From positions 124,001 to 188,000 of the forward strand of contig NZ_BAJT01000003.1 of NCBI RefSeq assembly GCF_000613845.1: a stretch of DNA of 64,000 nucleotides, in the 5' to 3' direction. The translations under genes and the position numbers were made by a program. Positions 44,065 to 53,365 of this stretch are shown one piece after another (the stretch's first letter is position 1; each line of letters starts with the position of its first letter). The notes under the pieces were generated by a model. The model was not told the DNA's origin. It saw only the letters and a program-made list of their open reading frames with translations, and made no database searches. This stretch comes from Asaia astilbis JCM 15831 (GTDB lineage Bacteria > Pseudomonadota > Alphaproteobacteria > Acetobacterales > Acetobacteraceae).

Positions 44065-45183
44065 ATGGACACGCATACGGGCCGTTTGACGAAGGCGCTT
44101 CGTCAGCTGGCGGAAGGCCATGTTCTGTCTGACAGTGAGACAGAGGCACTTTTTACCCTCGTAATGCAGGGGCAGGTTCCGTCCGAGCAACTCGCTGCCA
44201 TCCTGATGGCATTGAGAGTACGTGGCGAGACGGTTGACGAGCTGACCGGTGCCGTGCGCGCCGTTCGGGCCTGCATGACCACACTGCCCTTTGCGCCGGC
44301 TGACGCGATGGACGTCTGCGGTACCGGGGGCGATGGTCTCGGGACATTGAATGTCTCGACAGCTGTTGCCTTTGTGCTGGCAGGTCTGGACGTGCCTGTT
44401 GCCAAGCATGGCAATCGTGCTCTCTCATCCCGGTCCGGGGCAACGGACACGCTGATGGCGCTCGGCATCGCCCCTTGTGACGATCTTGATGAGCAGGCCC
44501 GACGTCTGACCGAAGACAATCTGGCGTTTCTTGCGGCGCCCTTGCATCATCCGGCCATGCGCTTTGCGGCTCCGGTTCGTACGTCGCTGGGATTTCGAAC
44601 GCTTTTCAATCTTATCGGTCCGCTCTGTAACCCGGCACAGGTCCGACGCCAGATGGTGGGTCTTTACGACGCACGGTGGCTGCGCCCGGTCGTCGAGACG
44701 CTGGCCTCGCTCGGTAGCGAGCGCGTCTGGGCGGTGCATGGCGAGACGGATCTCGGCGGAAGCGATGAAATCACGCTCGCCGGTGTGTCCCATATCCGTG
44801 CCTGGGATGACGGGCGGTTCCTCGAGCTCGTTCTGACTCCTGAAATGGCAGGTCTGCAGCGTCGACCCATTTCAGCCATTGCGGGCGGTAATTCCTCCCA
44901 TAATGCGGCGCAGCTGTCCGACCTGCTTTCCGGCCAGGGCGGCGCTTACCGTGAGACGGTTCTGCTCAATGCGGCGGTTGCCCTGCATGTGAGCGGGCGC
45001 TCAGGCATTCTTGAAAATGGCGCGATCATGCCCATTCTTCTTCAGAGAAATATCGAGAGAGCGGCTGAGGTAATCGATAACGGCCTCGCGCTCTCGGCCC
45101 TTGTTCGCGCTCAGCAGGGCGTCAATCGACTGGCCGAAACGGCTCACTCTTCCACATTGATCCAGACATCAGGACTTTCATGA
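44065..45183 (+). CDS. trpD: Anthranilate phosphoribosyltransferase
   Basis: Transfers phosphoribose from PRPP to anthranilate. The 372-aa protein has DVCGTGGDGLGTLNVST, the KHGNRALSSRSGATD loop, and the FAAPVRTSLGFRTLFNLIGPLCNP segment (region named only). A slightly long C terminus follows. The frame is intact. It directly follows trpG (TGA then ATG) and overlaps trpC by 4 bases, so the genes are coupled. Confidence 0.97.
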   Translation: MDTHTGRLTKALRQLAEGHVLSDSETEALFTLVMQGQVPSEQLAAILMALRVRGETVDELTGAVRAVRACMTTLPFAPADAMDVCGTGGDGLGTLNVSTAVAFVLAGLDVPVAKHGNRALSSRSGATDTLMALGIAPCDDLDEQARRLTEDNLAFLAAPLHHPAMRFAAPVRTSLGFRTLFNLIGPLCNPAQVRRQMVGLYDARWLRPVVETLASLGSERVWAVHGETDLGGSDEITLAGVSHIRAWDDGRFLELVLTPEMAGLQRRPISAIAGGNSSHNAAQLSDLLSGQGGAYRETVLLNAAVALHVSGRSGILENGAIMPILLQRNIERAAEVIDNGLALSALVRAQQGVNRLAETAHSSTLIQTSGLS

Positions 45184-46091
45184 CAGATCACTCGTCCAGT
45201 CCGACTCACGACACGCCTGAGGGGTTTCCCGATGTGCAGGTGCCCGGCACGATCGTGCAGGAGGAGACGTCTCTTCCTCTGTCGGGGCGTGACATGCCGG
45301 ACGTGCTGGCACGGATCTGTGCTCGCACCCGTATCGATGTGGAACAGCGCGCTCTGCTGATGCCGCTTAAGGAGATCACCGCGCGTGCTCGTGAGGTGAA
45401 CGTGCCGACGCGCGGGTTCGGGCAGGCTCTCAAGCAGATGGCCGCCGATCAGCGTGTCGGCCTCATCGCAGAGATTAAAAAGGCATCCCCCTCGGCCGGT
45501 ATTCTCCGTCCGGATTACGATCCGGTGGCGATTGCCAAATCCTATGAGGAAGCTGGCGCCATCTGCCTGTCGATCCTGACGGAAGGCTCATGCTTCCACG
45601 GGTCGATCGAGGATCTGAAGGCGGTCAAGGAAGCCTGCCCGCTGCCGATCCTGCGCAAGGATTTCATCCTCGAGCCGTGGCAGGTTCACGAAAGTCGATT
45701 GATCGGTGCAGATTGCATTCTGCTTATTCTGTCTGCCCTGAGCGATGCGGAGGCCTCGGATCTGATCGCGCTGGCGCGTGGTCTCGACCTCGATGTTCTG
45801 GTTGAGGTGCATGACGAGGCAGAGCTCAACCGGGCGCTTGCACTCAACACCTCGCTGATCGGGATCAATAACCGCAACCTGCGAAGCCTGACGATCGATC
45901 TGGACACAACGGTCAGACTCGCCCCTCTGGTTCCGCCCGACCGTATTCTGGTTTCGGAGAGCGGAATTCGCACGCTCGAAGATGTGAAACGGGTTGGCGA
46001 AGTCGGTGCCAGTGGCATCCTCGTCGGTGAGAGTCTCTTGCGGGAAGACGATCCGGGCCATGCGGCCCGCCGTCTCCTCGGGACGCTCTAA
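45180..46091 (+). CDS. trpC: Indole-3-glycerol phosphate synthase
   Basis: Closes the indole ring from CdRP. The TIM-barrel core has LIAEIKKASPSAGILR with the catalytic Lys, ILRKDFILEPWQV, LVEVHDEAEL, GINNRNL and VSESGI. The start overlapping trpD (ATG 45180) gives an N-terminal extension of about 37 residues, acidic and Ser/Pro-rich, before the usual MPDVLARIC; a start at that internal Met is possible. trpF, trpB and trpA are not in this window. The frame is intact. Confidence 0.96.
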   Translation: MTDHSSSPTHDTPEGFPDVQVPGTIVQEETSLPLSGRDMPDVLARICARTRIDVEQRALLMPLKEITARAREVNVPTRGFGQALKQMAADQRVGLIAEIKKASPSAGILRPDYDPVAIAKSYEEAGAICLSILTEGSCFHGSIEDLKAVKEACPLPILRKDFILEPWQVHESRLIGADCILLILSALSDAEASDLIALARGLDLDVLVEVHDEAELNRALALNTSLIGINNRNLRSLTIDLDTTVRLAPLVPPDRILVSESGIRTLEDVKRVGEVGASGILVGESLLREDDPGHAARRLLGTL

Positions 46092-46195
46092 CACACTTAT
46101 TCATCGCTTGGGTTGTGGACTTGCGCGGCGGGACTGATAAATACCGGTCCCTGAAAAGCGCGTGTCGCAACTGTCTGGCTCAGGAGATATTCAGC

Positions 46196-47218
46196 ATGTC
46201 CGGCAAAGCCCATAAAGGGGCGGCCCAGCCGCTCGCGGATCATAACGGACCGACCCTGCCTCTGGAGACCGTTCGCACGGCATATCGCGATATGCTTTTG
46301 CTGCGTCGTTTCGAGGAAAAGGCCGGACAGCTCTACGGCATGGGTCTGATCGGTGGCTTCTGCCATCTCTATATCGGGCAGGAAGCTGTGATCGTCGGCA
46401 TGTCGCTGGCGATGAAGCCGGGCGACAAGATCGTTACCTCCTATCGCGATCATGCACATATGCTGATGATGGGCATGAGCCCGGGCGGCGTGATGGCCGA
46501 GCTGACCGGACGCAAGGACGGTTATTCGCACGGCAAGGGCGGCTCGATGCACATGTTTTCGCGGGAGAAAAACTTCTACGGCGGTCATGGTATCGTCGGC
46601 GCGCAGGTCGCCATTGGTACGGGCCTTGCCTTCGCCAATAAATATCGTGGGACCGACGAGGTTGGCGTCGCCTATTTCGGCGAAGGCGCAGCTCAGCAGG
46701 GGCAGGTTTATGAGAGCTTCAATCTCGCCGCCCTGAACAAGCTGCCCTGCATCTATGTGATCGAGAACAACCGCTACGGCATGGGCACAAGTGTCGAGCG
46801 CTCCAGCGCTGCGGCCCATGATCTCTCGCAGATTGGCGCCCCCTGGAAAATTCCGGGCCTCAAGGTCGACGGGATGGATCTCTTTGCCGTTCATGAGGCC
46901 GCGCAGAAGGCTGTGGCTCATTGCCGCGCAGGCAAGGGACCGTTTCTGCTCGAGATGGAAACCTATCGCTATCGTGGTCACTCGATGTCCGACCCGGCGC
47001 GTTATCGCGACCGTTCGGAAGTCGAGGAAATGCGCCGTACGCGTGACCCGATCGAGGCGCTGCACAAGCTTCTCTCCGAAAAGGGGACGAGCGATGAAGC
47101 GTTCAAGGAGATCGATGTCGAGGTAAAGCAGATCGTCAACGACGCTGCCGAGTTCGCCCAGAACAGCCCCGAGCCCGATCTTTCTGAACTTTGGACCGAT
47201 ATTCTGGTGGAGGCGTAA
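46196..47218 (+). CDS. pdhA: Pyruvate dehydrogenase E1 component, alpha subunit
   Basis: Thiamine-diphosphate-dependent decarboxylation of pyruvate, together with PdhB. ATG 46196 (MSGKAHKGAAQPL) has GGAG upstream; the longer frame back to 46115 is not supported. The 340-aa protein shows RRFEEKAGQLYGMGLIGGF, GHGIVGAQV, the ThDP motif FGEGAAQQGQVYESFN...ENNRYGMGTS, and the phosphorylation-loop-like RYRGHSMSDPARYR. The frame is intact; first gene of a six-gene run. Confidence 0.97.
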   Translation: MSGKAHKGAAQPLADHNGPTLPLETVRTAYRDMLLLRRFEEKAGQLYGMGLIGGFCHLYIGQEAVIVGMSLAMKPGDKIVTSYRDHAHMLMMGMSPGGVMAELTGRKDGYSHGKGGSMHMFSREKNFYGGHGIVGAQVAIGTGLAFANKYRGTDEVGVAYFGEGAAQQGQVYESFNLAALNKLPCIYVIENNRYGMGTSVERSSAAAHDLSQIGAPWKIPGLKVDGMDLFAVHEAAQKAVAHCRAGKGPFLLEMETYRYRGHSMSDPARYRDRSEVEEMRRTRDPIEALHKLLSEKGTSDEAFKEIDVEVKQIVNDAAEFAQNSPEPDLSELWTDILVEA

Positions 47219-47221
47219 GCT

Positions 47222-48568
47222 ATGGCCGCTCCTGTTCTTATGCCGGCGCTTTCGCCTACCATGACCGAAGGCACGCTGACCAAATGGACGCGCAAGCAAG
47301 GTGACAAGATCAACTCTGGCGACGTGATTGCAGAAATCGAGACCGACAAGGCAACGATGGAAGTCGAAGCCGTCGATAGCGGTATCCTCGCCAAGATTCT
47401 GGTGCCGGAAGGCTCGGAAAACGTGGCTGTGAACACCCAGATTGCGATCATCGCAGAAGAGGGTGAAGACATCTCCGCGCTTGAAAATGGTCCGGCAGCT
47501 GCCCAGACAGAACCAGCGCAGCTCGCGGTCGAGGAAAAGGCGCCCCAGAAGCCGAAAGATCTGGTGGCAACGCCAGACAAGGAATGGGGAGAGACGTCCG
47601 TTATCACCGTGCGCGAGGCGCTGCGTGATGCCATGGCCGCCGAACTGCGTCGCGATGACGACGTGTTCCTGCTGGGTGAGGAAGTTGCCCAGTATCAGGG
47701 CGCTTACAAGGTCAGTCAGGGTCTGCTCGACGAGTTCGGGGAACGACGGATCATCGATACGCCGATCACGGAGCATGGCTTCGCCGGTATGGCTGTCGGT
47801 GCTGCCCTTACAGGCCTCAAGCCGATCGTCGAGTTCATGACCATGAATTTCGCGATGCAGGCGATCGATCACATCATCAATTCGGCGGCCAAGACGCTTT
47901 ACATGTCTGGTGGCCAGATGGGTTGTCCGATCGTGTTCCGCGGGCCGAACGGAGCTGCCGCCCGCGTCGGTGCCCAGCATTCGCAGTGCTATGCCAGCTG
48001 GTATGCTCATATTCCGGGTCTGAAAGTTGTGGCTCCGTGGTCGTCTGAAGACGCCAAGGGCCTGCTGCGCGCAGCCATTCGTGACCCGAACCCGGTCATC
48101 GTGCTCGAAAACGAGATCCTTTACGGCCAGAAATTCCCATGCCCGGTCGATGAAGACTTCATCCTGCCGATCGGCAAGGCGAAGATCGAACGTGAAGGCA
48201 AGGATGTCACGCTCGTGGCCTTCTCCATCATGGTCGGTGTGGCACTCGAAGCCGCTGAGAAGCTGGCGGAGCAGGGGATCGATGCGGAAGTCATCAATCT
48301 GCGCACGCTCCGTCCGCTGGACACGGAAACGATCATCAACAGCGTGAAGAAGACGAGCCGCATCGTCTCGGTTGAAGAGGGCTGGCCTGTGGCCGGCATC
48401 GGCGCCGAGATCTGCACCATCGCCTGTGAAGAGGCGTTCGATTATCTCGATGCACCGCCTGTTCGTGTCAGCGGTCTCGATATTCCGCTGCCTTATGCCG
48501 CCAATCTCGAAAAACATGCGCTTCCGCAGCCTGACTGGGTAGTGGACGCGGTTCGCAAACTGTTCTGA
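47222..48568 (+). CDS. pdhB: Pyruvate dehydrogenase E1 component, beta subunit with N-terminal lipoyl domain
   Basis: The catalytic partner of PdhA. Residues 1-80 form a lipoyl domain with the lipoylation Lys in [13 protein letters not shown]. An Ala/Pro/Glu linker leads to the E1-beta part (from about 125), with [36 protein letters not shown], and the C-terminal [16 protein letters not shown]. An E1-beta carrying a lipoyl domain is a known alphaproteobacterial feature. The 448-aa frame is intact, starting 3 bases after the pdhA stop. Confidence 0.97.
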   Translation: MAAPVLMPALSPTMTEGTLTKWTRKQGDKINSGDVIAEIETDKATMEVEAVDSGILAKILVPEGSENVAVNTQIAIIAEEGEDISALENGPAAAQTEPAQLAVEEKAPQKPKDLVATPDKEWGETSVITVREALRDAMAAELRRDDDVFLLGEEVAQYQGAYKVSQGLLDEFGERRIIDTPITEHGFAGMAVGAALTGLKPIVEFMTMNFAMQAIDHIINSAAKTLYMSGGQMGCPIVFRGPNGAAARVGAQHSQCYASWYAHIPGLKVVAPWSSEDAKGLLRAAIRDPNPVIVLENEILYGQKFPCPVDEDFILPIGKAKIEREGKDVTLVAFSIMVGVALEAAEKLAEQGIDAEVINLRTLRPLDTETIINSVKKTSRIVSVEEGWPVAGIGAEICTIACEEAFDYLDAPPVRVSGLDIPLPYAANLEKHALPQPDWVVDAVRKLF

Positions 48569-48580
48569 GGGGCTGCGACC

Positions 48581-49843
48581 ATGGCTACCAATATCCTGAT
48601 GCCCGCGCTCTCTCCGACGATGACCGAAGGTACCGTGTCGCGTTGGCTGAAGAAAGAAGGCGACAAGGTCAGATCAGGCGATCTGATTGCTGAGATCGAG
48701 ACCGACAAGGCGACGATGGAAGTCGAAGCTGTCGATGAGGGAATTCTGGGACGGATCGTCGTCCCGGAAGGGACCGAAGGAGTCAAAGTGAACTCCCCGA
48801 TTGCCATTCTGGTCGAAGAAGGCGAGGCGCTCCCTGAGCTGAGCGACACGCCTCCTGCCAAGGCAGCTGCGCCCGCACCGCAGACGGCCAGCCAGTCGGA
48901 GCCCGCAAAAGCTCCGACCTCTGTGCAGCCTGCGACGTCAGCACAGCCGTCCCGGTCTGCGGACTCATCATCGGCAGGAAAGCGACTTTTCGTCTCTCCT
49001 CTCGCGCGTCGTATCGCCGCGCAGAAGGGGCTCGATCTGGCGTCTGTGAAAGGCACCGGCCCGAACGGCCGTATTCTGCGTCGCGATGTCGATGGTGCCC
49101 AGAAGGCGGCGCCCGTTGCGGCAGAGCCAGCAAGCACTGCACCGGCCGAAGCAAAACGCGTCGCCAACTCGTCCATGCGCAAGGTGATCGCGCGCCGTCT
49201 GAGCGAGTCCAAGCAGAACGTTCCGCATTTTTATGTCTCAGTGGATATCGAGCTCGATGCTCTGCTGGCCTTGCGCGCCCAACTGAATGCCGCCTCGCCA
49301 AGCGAGGGGGAAGGGCAGTTCAAGATCTCGGTCAACGATCTGATGATCAAGGCTGTCGCCCTTGCCCTGCGCAGCTGCCCGGGCCTGAACGTGCAGTTTA
49401 CCGAAGCCGAAACGCTTCATTTCCCTGATATCGATATCTCGATGGCGGTATCGATCCCTGACGGTCTGATCACGCCCATCATTCGTCAGGCAGATCGCAA
49501 GTCTCTTCGCGAAATCAGTGCCGAGGCCCGCGATCTCGCCAAGCGTGCCCGCGATGGCAAGCTCAAGCCCGAAGAGTTTCAGGGTGGAACGTTCTCAATC
49601 TCGAATATGGGCATGTTCGGCGTGCGCGAGTTCTCGGCAATCATCAACCCGCCGCAGGCCGGTATCCTGGCCATTGCGGCAGGTGAAAAACGTGCCGTTG
49701 TGCGCGGGGGTGAGCTGGCCGTTGCCACGGTCATGACTGCAACGCTCTCGGTCGATCATCGTGCCGTCGATGGTGCTCTGGGCGCCAAATGGCTGAACGC
49801 CCTGCGTGATATCGTTCAAAACCCTTATCGTCTGGTGATCTGA
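48581..49843 (+). CDS. pdhC: Dihydrolipoyllysine acetyltransferase (PDH E2)
   Basis: Transfers the acetyl group from lipoamide to CoA and forms the core of the PDH complex. One lipoyl domain (1-80, Lys in [13 protein letters not shown]), an Ala/Pro/Ser-rich linker, a peripheral-subunit-binding domain ([29 protein letters not shown] region, about 135-170) and the acyltransferase domain with the catalytic [10 protein letters not shown] at the C terminus. It is 420 aa and intact. The first 70 codons closely resemble those of pdhB. Confidence 0.97.
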   Translation: MATNILMPALSPTMTEGTVSRWLKKEGDKVRSGDLIAEIETDKATMEVEAVDEGILGRIVVPEGTEGVKVNSPIAILVEEGEALPELSDTPPAKAAAPAPQTASQSEPAKAPTSVQPATSAQPSRSADSSSAGKRLFVSPLARRIAAQKGLDLASVKGTGPNGRILRRDVDGAQKAAPVAAEPASTAPAEAKRVANSSMRKVIARRLSESKQNVPHFYVSVDIELDALLALRAQLNAASPSEGEGQFKISVNDLMIKAVALALRSCPGLNVQFTEAETLHFPDIDISMAVSIPDGLITPIIRQADRKSLREISAEARDLAKRARDGKLKPEEFQGGTFSISNMGMFGVREFSAIINPPQAGILAIAAGEKRAVVRGGELAVATVMTATLSVDHRAVDGALGAKWLNALRDIVQNPYRLVI

Positions 49844-49846
49844 GCA

Positions 49847-51250
49847 ATGGACAAATTCGATCTGATCGTCGTTGGCGGCGGTCCGGGCGGGTATGTCGCC
49901 GCCCTGCGCGCCGCACAGCTCGGCAAGAATGTCGCCGTTGTCGAAAGCACCCATCTGGGCGGAATCTGCCTCAACTGGGGCTGTATTCCGACCAAGGCAT
50001 TGCTGCGCGCGTCTGAACTGAATCATCAGCTGCATAATCTGGCCGAGTTCGGTTTCAGCGCCGAAAAGGTGAGCTTCGATCTCGAAAAGGTCGTAGCCCG
50101 TTCGCGCGGTGTCTCTCGCCAGTTGTCGCGTGGCGTGTCTGGCCTTCTGAAAAAGGCCAAGGTCAAGGTGTTCGACGGCCGTGCCAAACTGGCCGGTCGT
50201 GACGGCAAGGCCCATATCGTTTCTGTCAGTAAGGATGGCGCCGAAGTAACGCGTATCGGTGCACCCGATGTCATTCTGGCAACGGGCGCTCGGGCACGTC
50301 ATTTTCCGGGGCTCGAGCCGGACGGTGATCTGGTCTGGACCTATCGGGAAGCAATGGTGCCCAAGGAACTCCCGAAGCGTCTGCTTGTGATTGGCTCCGG
50401 TGCCATTGGTGTGGAATTTGCCTCTTTCTATCGCAATATGGGCGCGGAAGTGACCATTGCCGAAGTGGCCGATCGCATCATGATTGCCGAGGATGCCGAA
50501 ATCAGCGCCATGGCGCAGAAGGCGTTTGAAAAGCAGGGGATCAAGGTGCTGACAGGTGCCAAGGTCGGACCGCTGAACAAGAAGAACGGCACGGTATCGA
50601 CGCAGATCACAACCGCTTCGGGTACGACCGATCTTGTCGTGGAGAAGGTGATTCTGGCTGTCGGGATTGTAGGCAATGTCGAGGATCTGGGTCTGGAACA
50701 GACCAAGGTCAAAGTCGAGAAAACCCATATCATTGTCGATGAGTTCTGTCGTACCGGCGAGCCTGGTCTCTGGGCTATCGGTGACGTCGCCGGCGCGCCC
50801 TGGCTGGCTCATAAGGCGAGTCATGAGGGTGTGATCTGCGTTGAGAAAATTGCAGGTCACGATCCTGAACCGCTCCACCCGCTCAATATTCCGGGGTGCA
50901 CCTATAGTCGTCCGCAGGTCGCGTCCGTCGGTCTGACGGAGGAGAAGGCCAAGGCGGCAGGGCGCAAGCTCAAGATCGGCCGCTTCCCATTCATGGCCAA
51001 TGGCAAGGCACTGGCAATGGGTGAGCCTGACGGGCTGACCAAAACCATTTTCGACGCGGAAACCGGCGAATTACTCGGTGCCCACATGATCGGTGCTGAA
51101 GTGACGGAGATGATTCAGGGTTACGTCATCGCACGGACATCCGAGTTGACCGAGGCTGAACTTAAGGAAACCGTGTTCCCGCATCCGACCATCTCCGAGA
51201 CGATGCATGAGTCGGTACTTGCCGCATGGGGTGAGGCGCTCCACTTCTAG
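49847..51250 (+). CDS. lpd: Dihydrolipoyl dehydrogenase (E3)
   Basis: FAD enzyme that reoxidises dihydrolipoamide with NAD. The 467-aa protein has the FAD-binding [19 protein letters not shown], the redox-active disulfide [13 protein letters not shown], the NAD site [15 protein letters not shown], and the C-terminal catalytic His-Glu in [10 protein letters not shown]. The frame is intact. It lies 3 bases after pdhC and is followed at once by lipA. Confidence 0.97.
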   Translation: MDKFDLIVVGGGPGGYVAALRAAQLGKNVAVVESTHLGGICLNWGCIPTKALLRASELNHQLHNLAEFGFSAEKVSFDLEKVVARSRGVSRQLSRGVSGLLKKAKVKVFDGRAKLAGRDGKAHIVSVSKDGAEVTRIGAPDVILATGARARHFPGLEPDGDLVWTYREAMVPKELPKRLLVIGSGAIGVEFASFYRNMGAEVTIAEVADRIMIAEDAEISAMAQKAFEKQGIKVLTGAKVGPLNKKNGTVSTQITTASGTTDLVVEKVILAVGIVGNVEDLGLEQTKVKVEKTHIIVDEFCRTGEPGLWAIGDVAGAPWLAHKASHEGVICVEKIAGHDPEPLHPLNIPGCTYSRPQVASVGLTEEKAKAAGRKLKIGRFPFMANGKALAMGEPDGLTKTIFDAETGELLGAHMIGAEVTEMIQGYVIARTSELTEAELKETVFPHPTISETMHESVLAAWGEALHF

Positions 51251-51258
51251 TGACGACC

Positions 51259-52242
51259 ATGCAGCGAATCACCATCGACCATCGAAAGACGGGCTCGCTC
51301 CGTCATCCTGAAAAGGCCAATCGGCCCGACAACCCGATCCAGCGCAAACCCGACTGGATCAGGGTCAAGGCGCCGAATAGTCCGGTCTATCAGGAGACGC
51401 GCAAGCTGATGCGTGACAACAGGCTGGTGACGGTCTGTGAAGAGGCTGCGTGTCCGAATATCGGTGAGTGCTGGTCCCAGCGCCACGCCACCATGATGAT
51501 CATGGGCGAGATCTGCACCCGGGCATGCTCCTTTTGCAATGTCACCACGGGCATGCCGAAAGCGCTCGATACGGATGAGCCCCAACGTGTTGCAGAGGCT
51601 GTTGCCAAGCTCGGCTTGCGTCATGTGGTGATCACCTCGGTCGATCGAGACGATCTTGCCGATGGTGGTGCGTTGCATTTCGCACAGACGATTGCGCGAA
51701 TACGCGAAGCTTCACCGGCAACAACGATCGAGATTCTGACGCCTGATTTTCTGCGCAAGCCGGGCGCGCTCGAAGTCGTGGTCAAGGCCAGGCCCGATGT
51801 GTTTAACCACAATATCGAGACTGTTCCGCGACTCTATCCGACCATTCGTCCCGGCGCGCGCTATTTTCAGTCAGTGCGTCTGTTAGACGACGTCAAGGCT
51901 TACGACGCATCCATTTTCACGAAATCCGGGCTGATGCTCGGCCTGGGTGAGGAGAAAATGGAAGTGGCTCAGGTGATGGATGATTTCCGTATCGCCGATG
52001 TCGATTTCATCACCATGGGGCAATATCTCCAGCCGACCCCGAAACACGCAGGGGTCGCTAAATTCGTCACGCCGGACGAATTCGAGGAATATGCGCGACT
52101 TGCTCGTGCCAAGGGCTTCCTTCAGGTCAGTTCAAGCCCGCTGACACGCTCTTCCTATCATGCCGACTCTGACTTTGCTGCACTCAGAGAGGCCAGGCAA
52201 AACAAGCTGAAGCAGGATCTGCTTCCGTCGGAGAGACAGTAA
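51259..52242 (+). CDS. lipA: Lipoyl synthase
   Basis: Radical-SAM enzyme that inserts two sulfurs into octanoyl-protein; it supplies the cofactor used by the lipoyl domains encoded just upstream. ATG 51259 ([12 protein letters not shown]) is chosen; a GTG at 51250 overlapping the lpd stop is possible. The auxiliary cluster Cys residues are in [12 protein letters not shown] and the radical-SAM motif is CTRACSFC. The C terminus has the RSSYHAD motif. The frame is intact, about 327 aa. Confidence 0.97.
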   Translation: MQRITIDHRKTGSLRHPEKANRPDNPIQRKPDWIRVKAPNSPVYQETRKLMRDNRLVTVCEEAACPNIGECWSQRHATMMIMGEICTRACSFCNVTTGMPKALDTDEPQRVAEAVAKLGLRHVVITSVDRDDLADGGALHFAQTIARIREASPATTIEILTPDFLRKPGALEVVVKARPDVFNHNIETVPRLYPTIRPGARYFQSVRLLDDVKAYDASIFTKSGLMLGLGEEKMEVAQVMDDFRIADVDFITMGQYLQPTPKHAGVAKFVTPDEFEEYARLARAKGFLQVSSSPLTRSSYHADSDFAALREARQNKLKQDLLPSERQ

Positions 52243-52703
52243 ATGCCCACCCACGCCGAGCAGCGGCTGATCGCCTACAGTCCTGAACAGCTTTTCGATC
52301 TCGTGGCCGACGTGGGGGCTATCCGCAGTTTCTTCCGTGGTGCGTGAAGGCTGTTGTCAAAAGTCGGACCGAGCAGGAACTGGTTGCTGACCTGACAGTC
52401 GGATTTGGGCCATTCCGTGAGACCTTCACCAGCCGCGTCTCGCTGGAAAAGCCAGATCGCATTCGTGTCCGCTACGAGAAGGGTCCTTTTCGTTATCTCA
52501 ATAATGTCTGGACCTTCTCGCCTGACCCGCGTGGCTGCCTCGTCGATTTCTTCGTCGATTTTGAATTCCGGTCGCGGCTTTTGCAAAATGCGATCGGGGT
52601 CGTTTTCAATGAAGGGGTGAGATTGATGGTTTCGGCCTTCATCAAGCGTGCGCGCGATATCTACGGCGTTTCCACGCAGCCGGGCGCAGTGATCAAAAAT
52701 TAA
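52243..52703 (+). CDS. COQ10/RatA-type START-domain protein (one frameshift)
   Basis: Small lipid-binding protein; the family binds ubiquinone (Coq10) and is often linked to lipA in alphaproteobacteria. ATG 52243 overlaps the end of the lipA stop context (TAAATG). The first frame MPTHAEQRLIAYSPEQLFDLVADVG is cut at about 52322. Restoring one base in the G run (GTGGGGGCTATCC) gives a YPQFLPWCVKAVV continuation that joins the frame ending at 52703. The segments FRYLNNVWTF and VDFFVDFEFRS are typical. Corrected length is about 153 aa. Confidence 0.9.
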
Positions 52704-52836
52704 ATACGCGTAGGTTTGAAAAAAGCACCGCAACCGAGCAGCTTCCGTTACGTTCTGTCGCAGTCGAGAGCTCTCCTGCGGACTGATGTGCTCCGCTGAA
52801 GACCTTTTGGATCCGAGAGTATTGGAAGGAAGAGAC

Positions 52837-53153
52837 ATGAAGTTTTCCGCACTGGGCGCCACCCTGATGGCTGCCACCTTCGCTGTTGCAACCCCCGCCT
52901 TCGCCAAGCACACGCACACCCATCACAAGGGTCATGCTGCTAAGACCGAAGCCCATAAGAAGGCTGAGAAGAGCGCAAGCGCGACCGATGATCTCAATGC
53001 CCGTACCTTCAGCAGGCTCAGACCCCGGTTCCGGCAACGGCGCCTGTAGCGGCTCCTGCTGCCAGCGCAACGGCACCGGCCCCTGCACCTATGCCGATGG
53101 ACCCTTCGATGAAGATGCCTGCCTCGAGCATGCCGGCTTCTTCGGGCCAGTAA
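52837..53153 (+). CDS. Small exported His/Ala/Pro-rich protein (one frameshift)
   Basis: ATG 52837 has GGAAGGAAGAG upstream and begins a clear signal peptide ending TPAFA (residue 23). The mature start is His/Lys-rich (KHTHTHHKGH). In the given frame it ends at about 53049. Restoring one C in ACCTTCAGC (about 53010) gives a longer Ala/Pro/Met-rich tail with PMPMDPSMKMP and a stop at 53151-53153 (105 aa). I do not know the family. His and Met content would suit metal binding, but this is inference. Confidence 0.6.
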
Positions 53154-53206
53154 AAATTTTTCTCACGTCCCTGAGTCCCTCGGGGCGCCGGGGTGAGAAA
53201 TCGATG

Positions 53207-53239
53207 GAACTGCCGCATCGCGGCGGGGTTTTGTTTTTT
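53207..53239 (+). terminator. Possible terminator before cydD
   Basis: A short stem CCGC-ATC-GCGG (53213-53223), which may extend with AAC/GTT pairs, is followed by TTTTGTTTTTT (53229-53239). The T run is convincing but the stem is short. Confidence 0.45.
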
Positions 53240-53365
53240 CCGGAGATCGAGGACGCTGACATTGGGGCAGGGTATGACGGGGGCAGGGCAGGCATGCTTA
53301 ATCTTCTGCAATCTCCACGTCAGAACTCTACCGTTTGCTTTGCGGATTACCTATATCCCCCGATC

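Noticed and set aside
46097..48517. An 806-codon open frame on the minus strand
   Set aside because: It is antisense to pdhA and pdhB, which have full family motifs and ribosome binding sites; the long frame reflects high-GC codon use.
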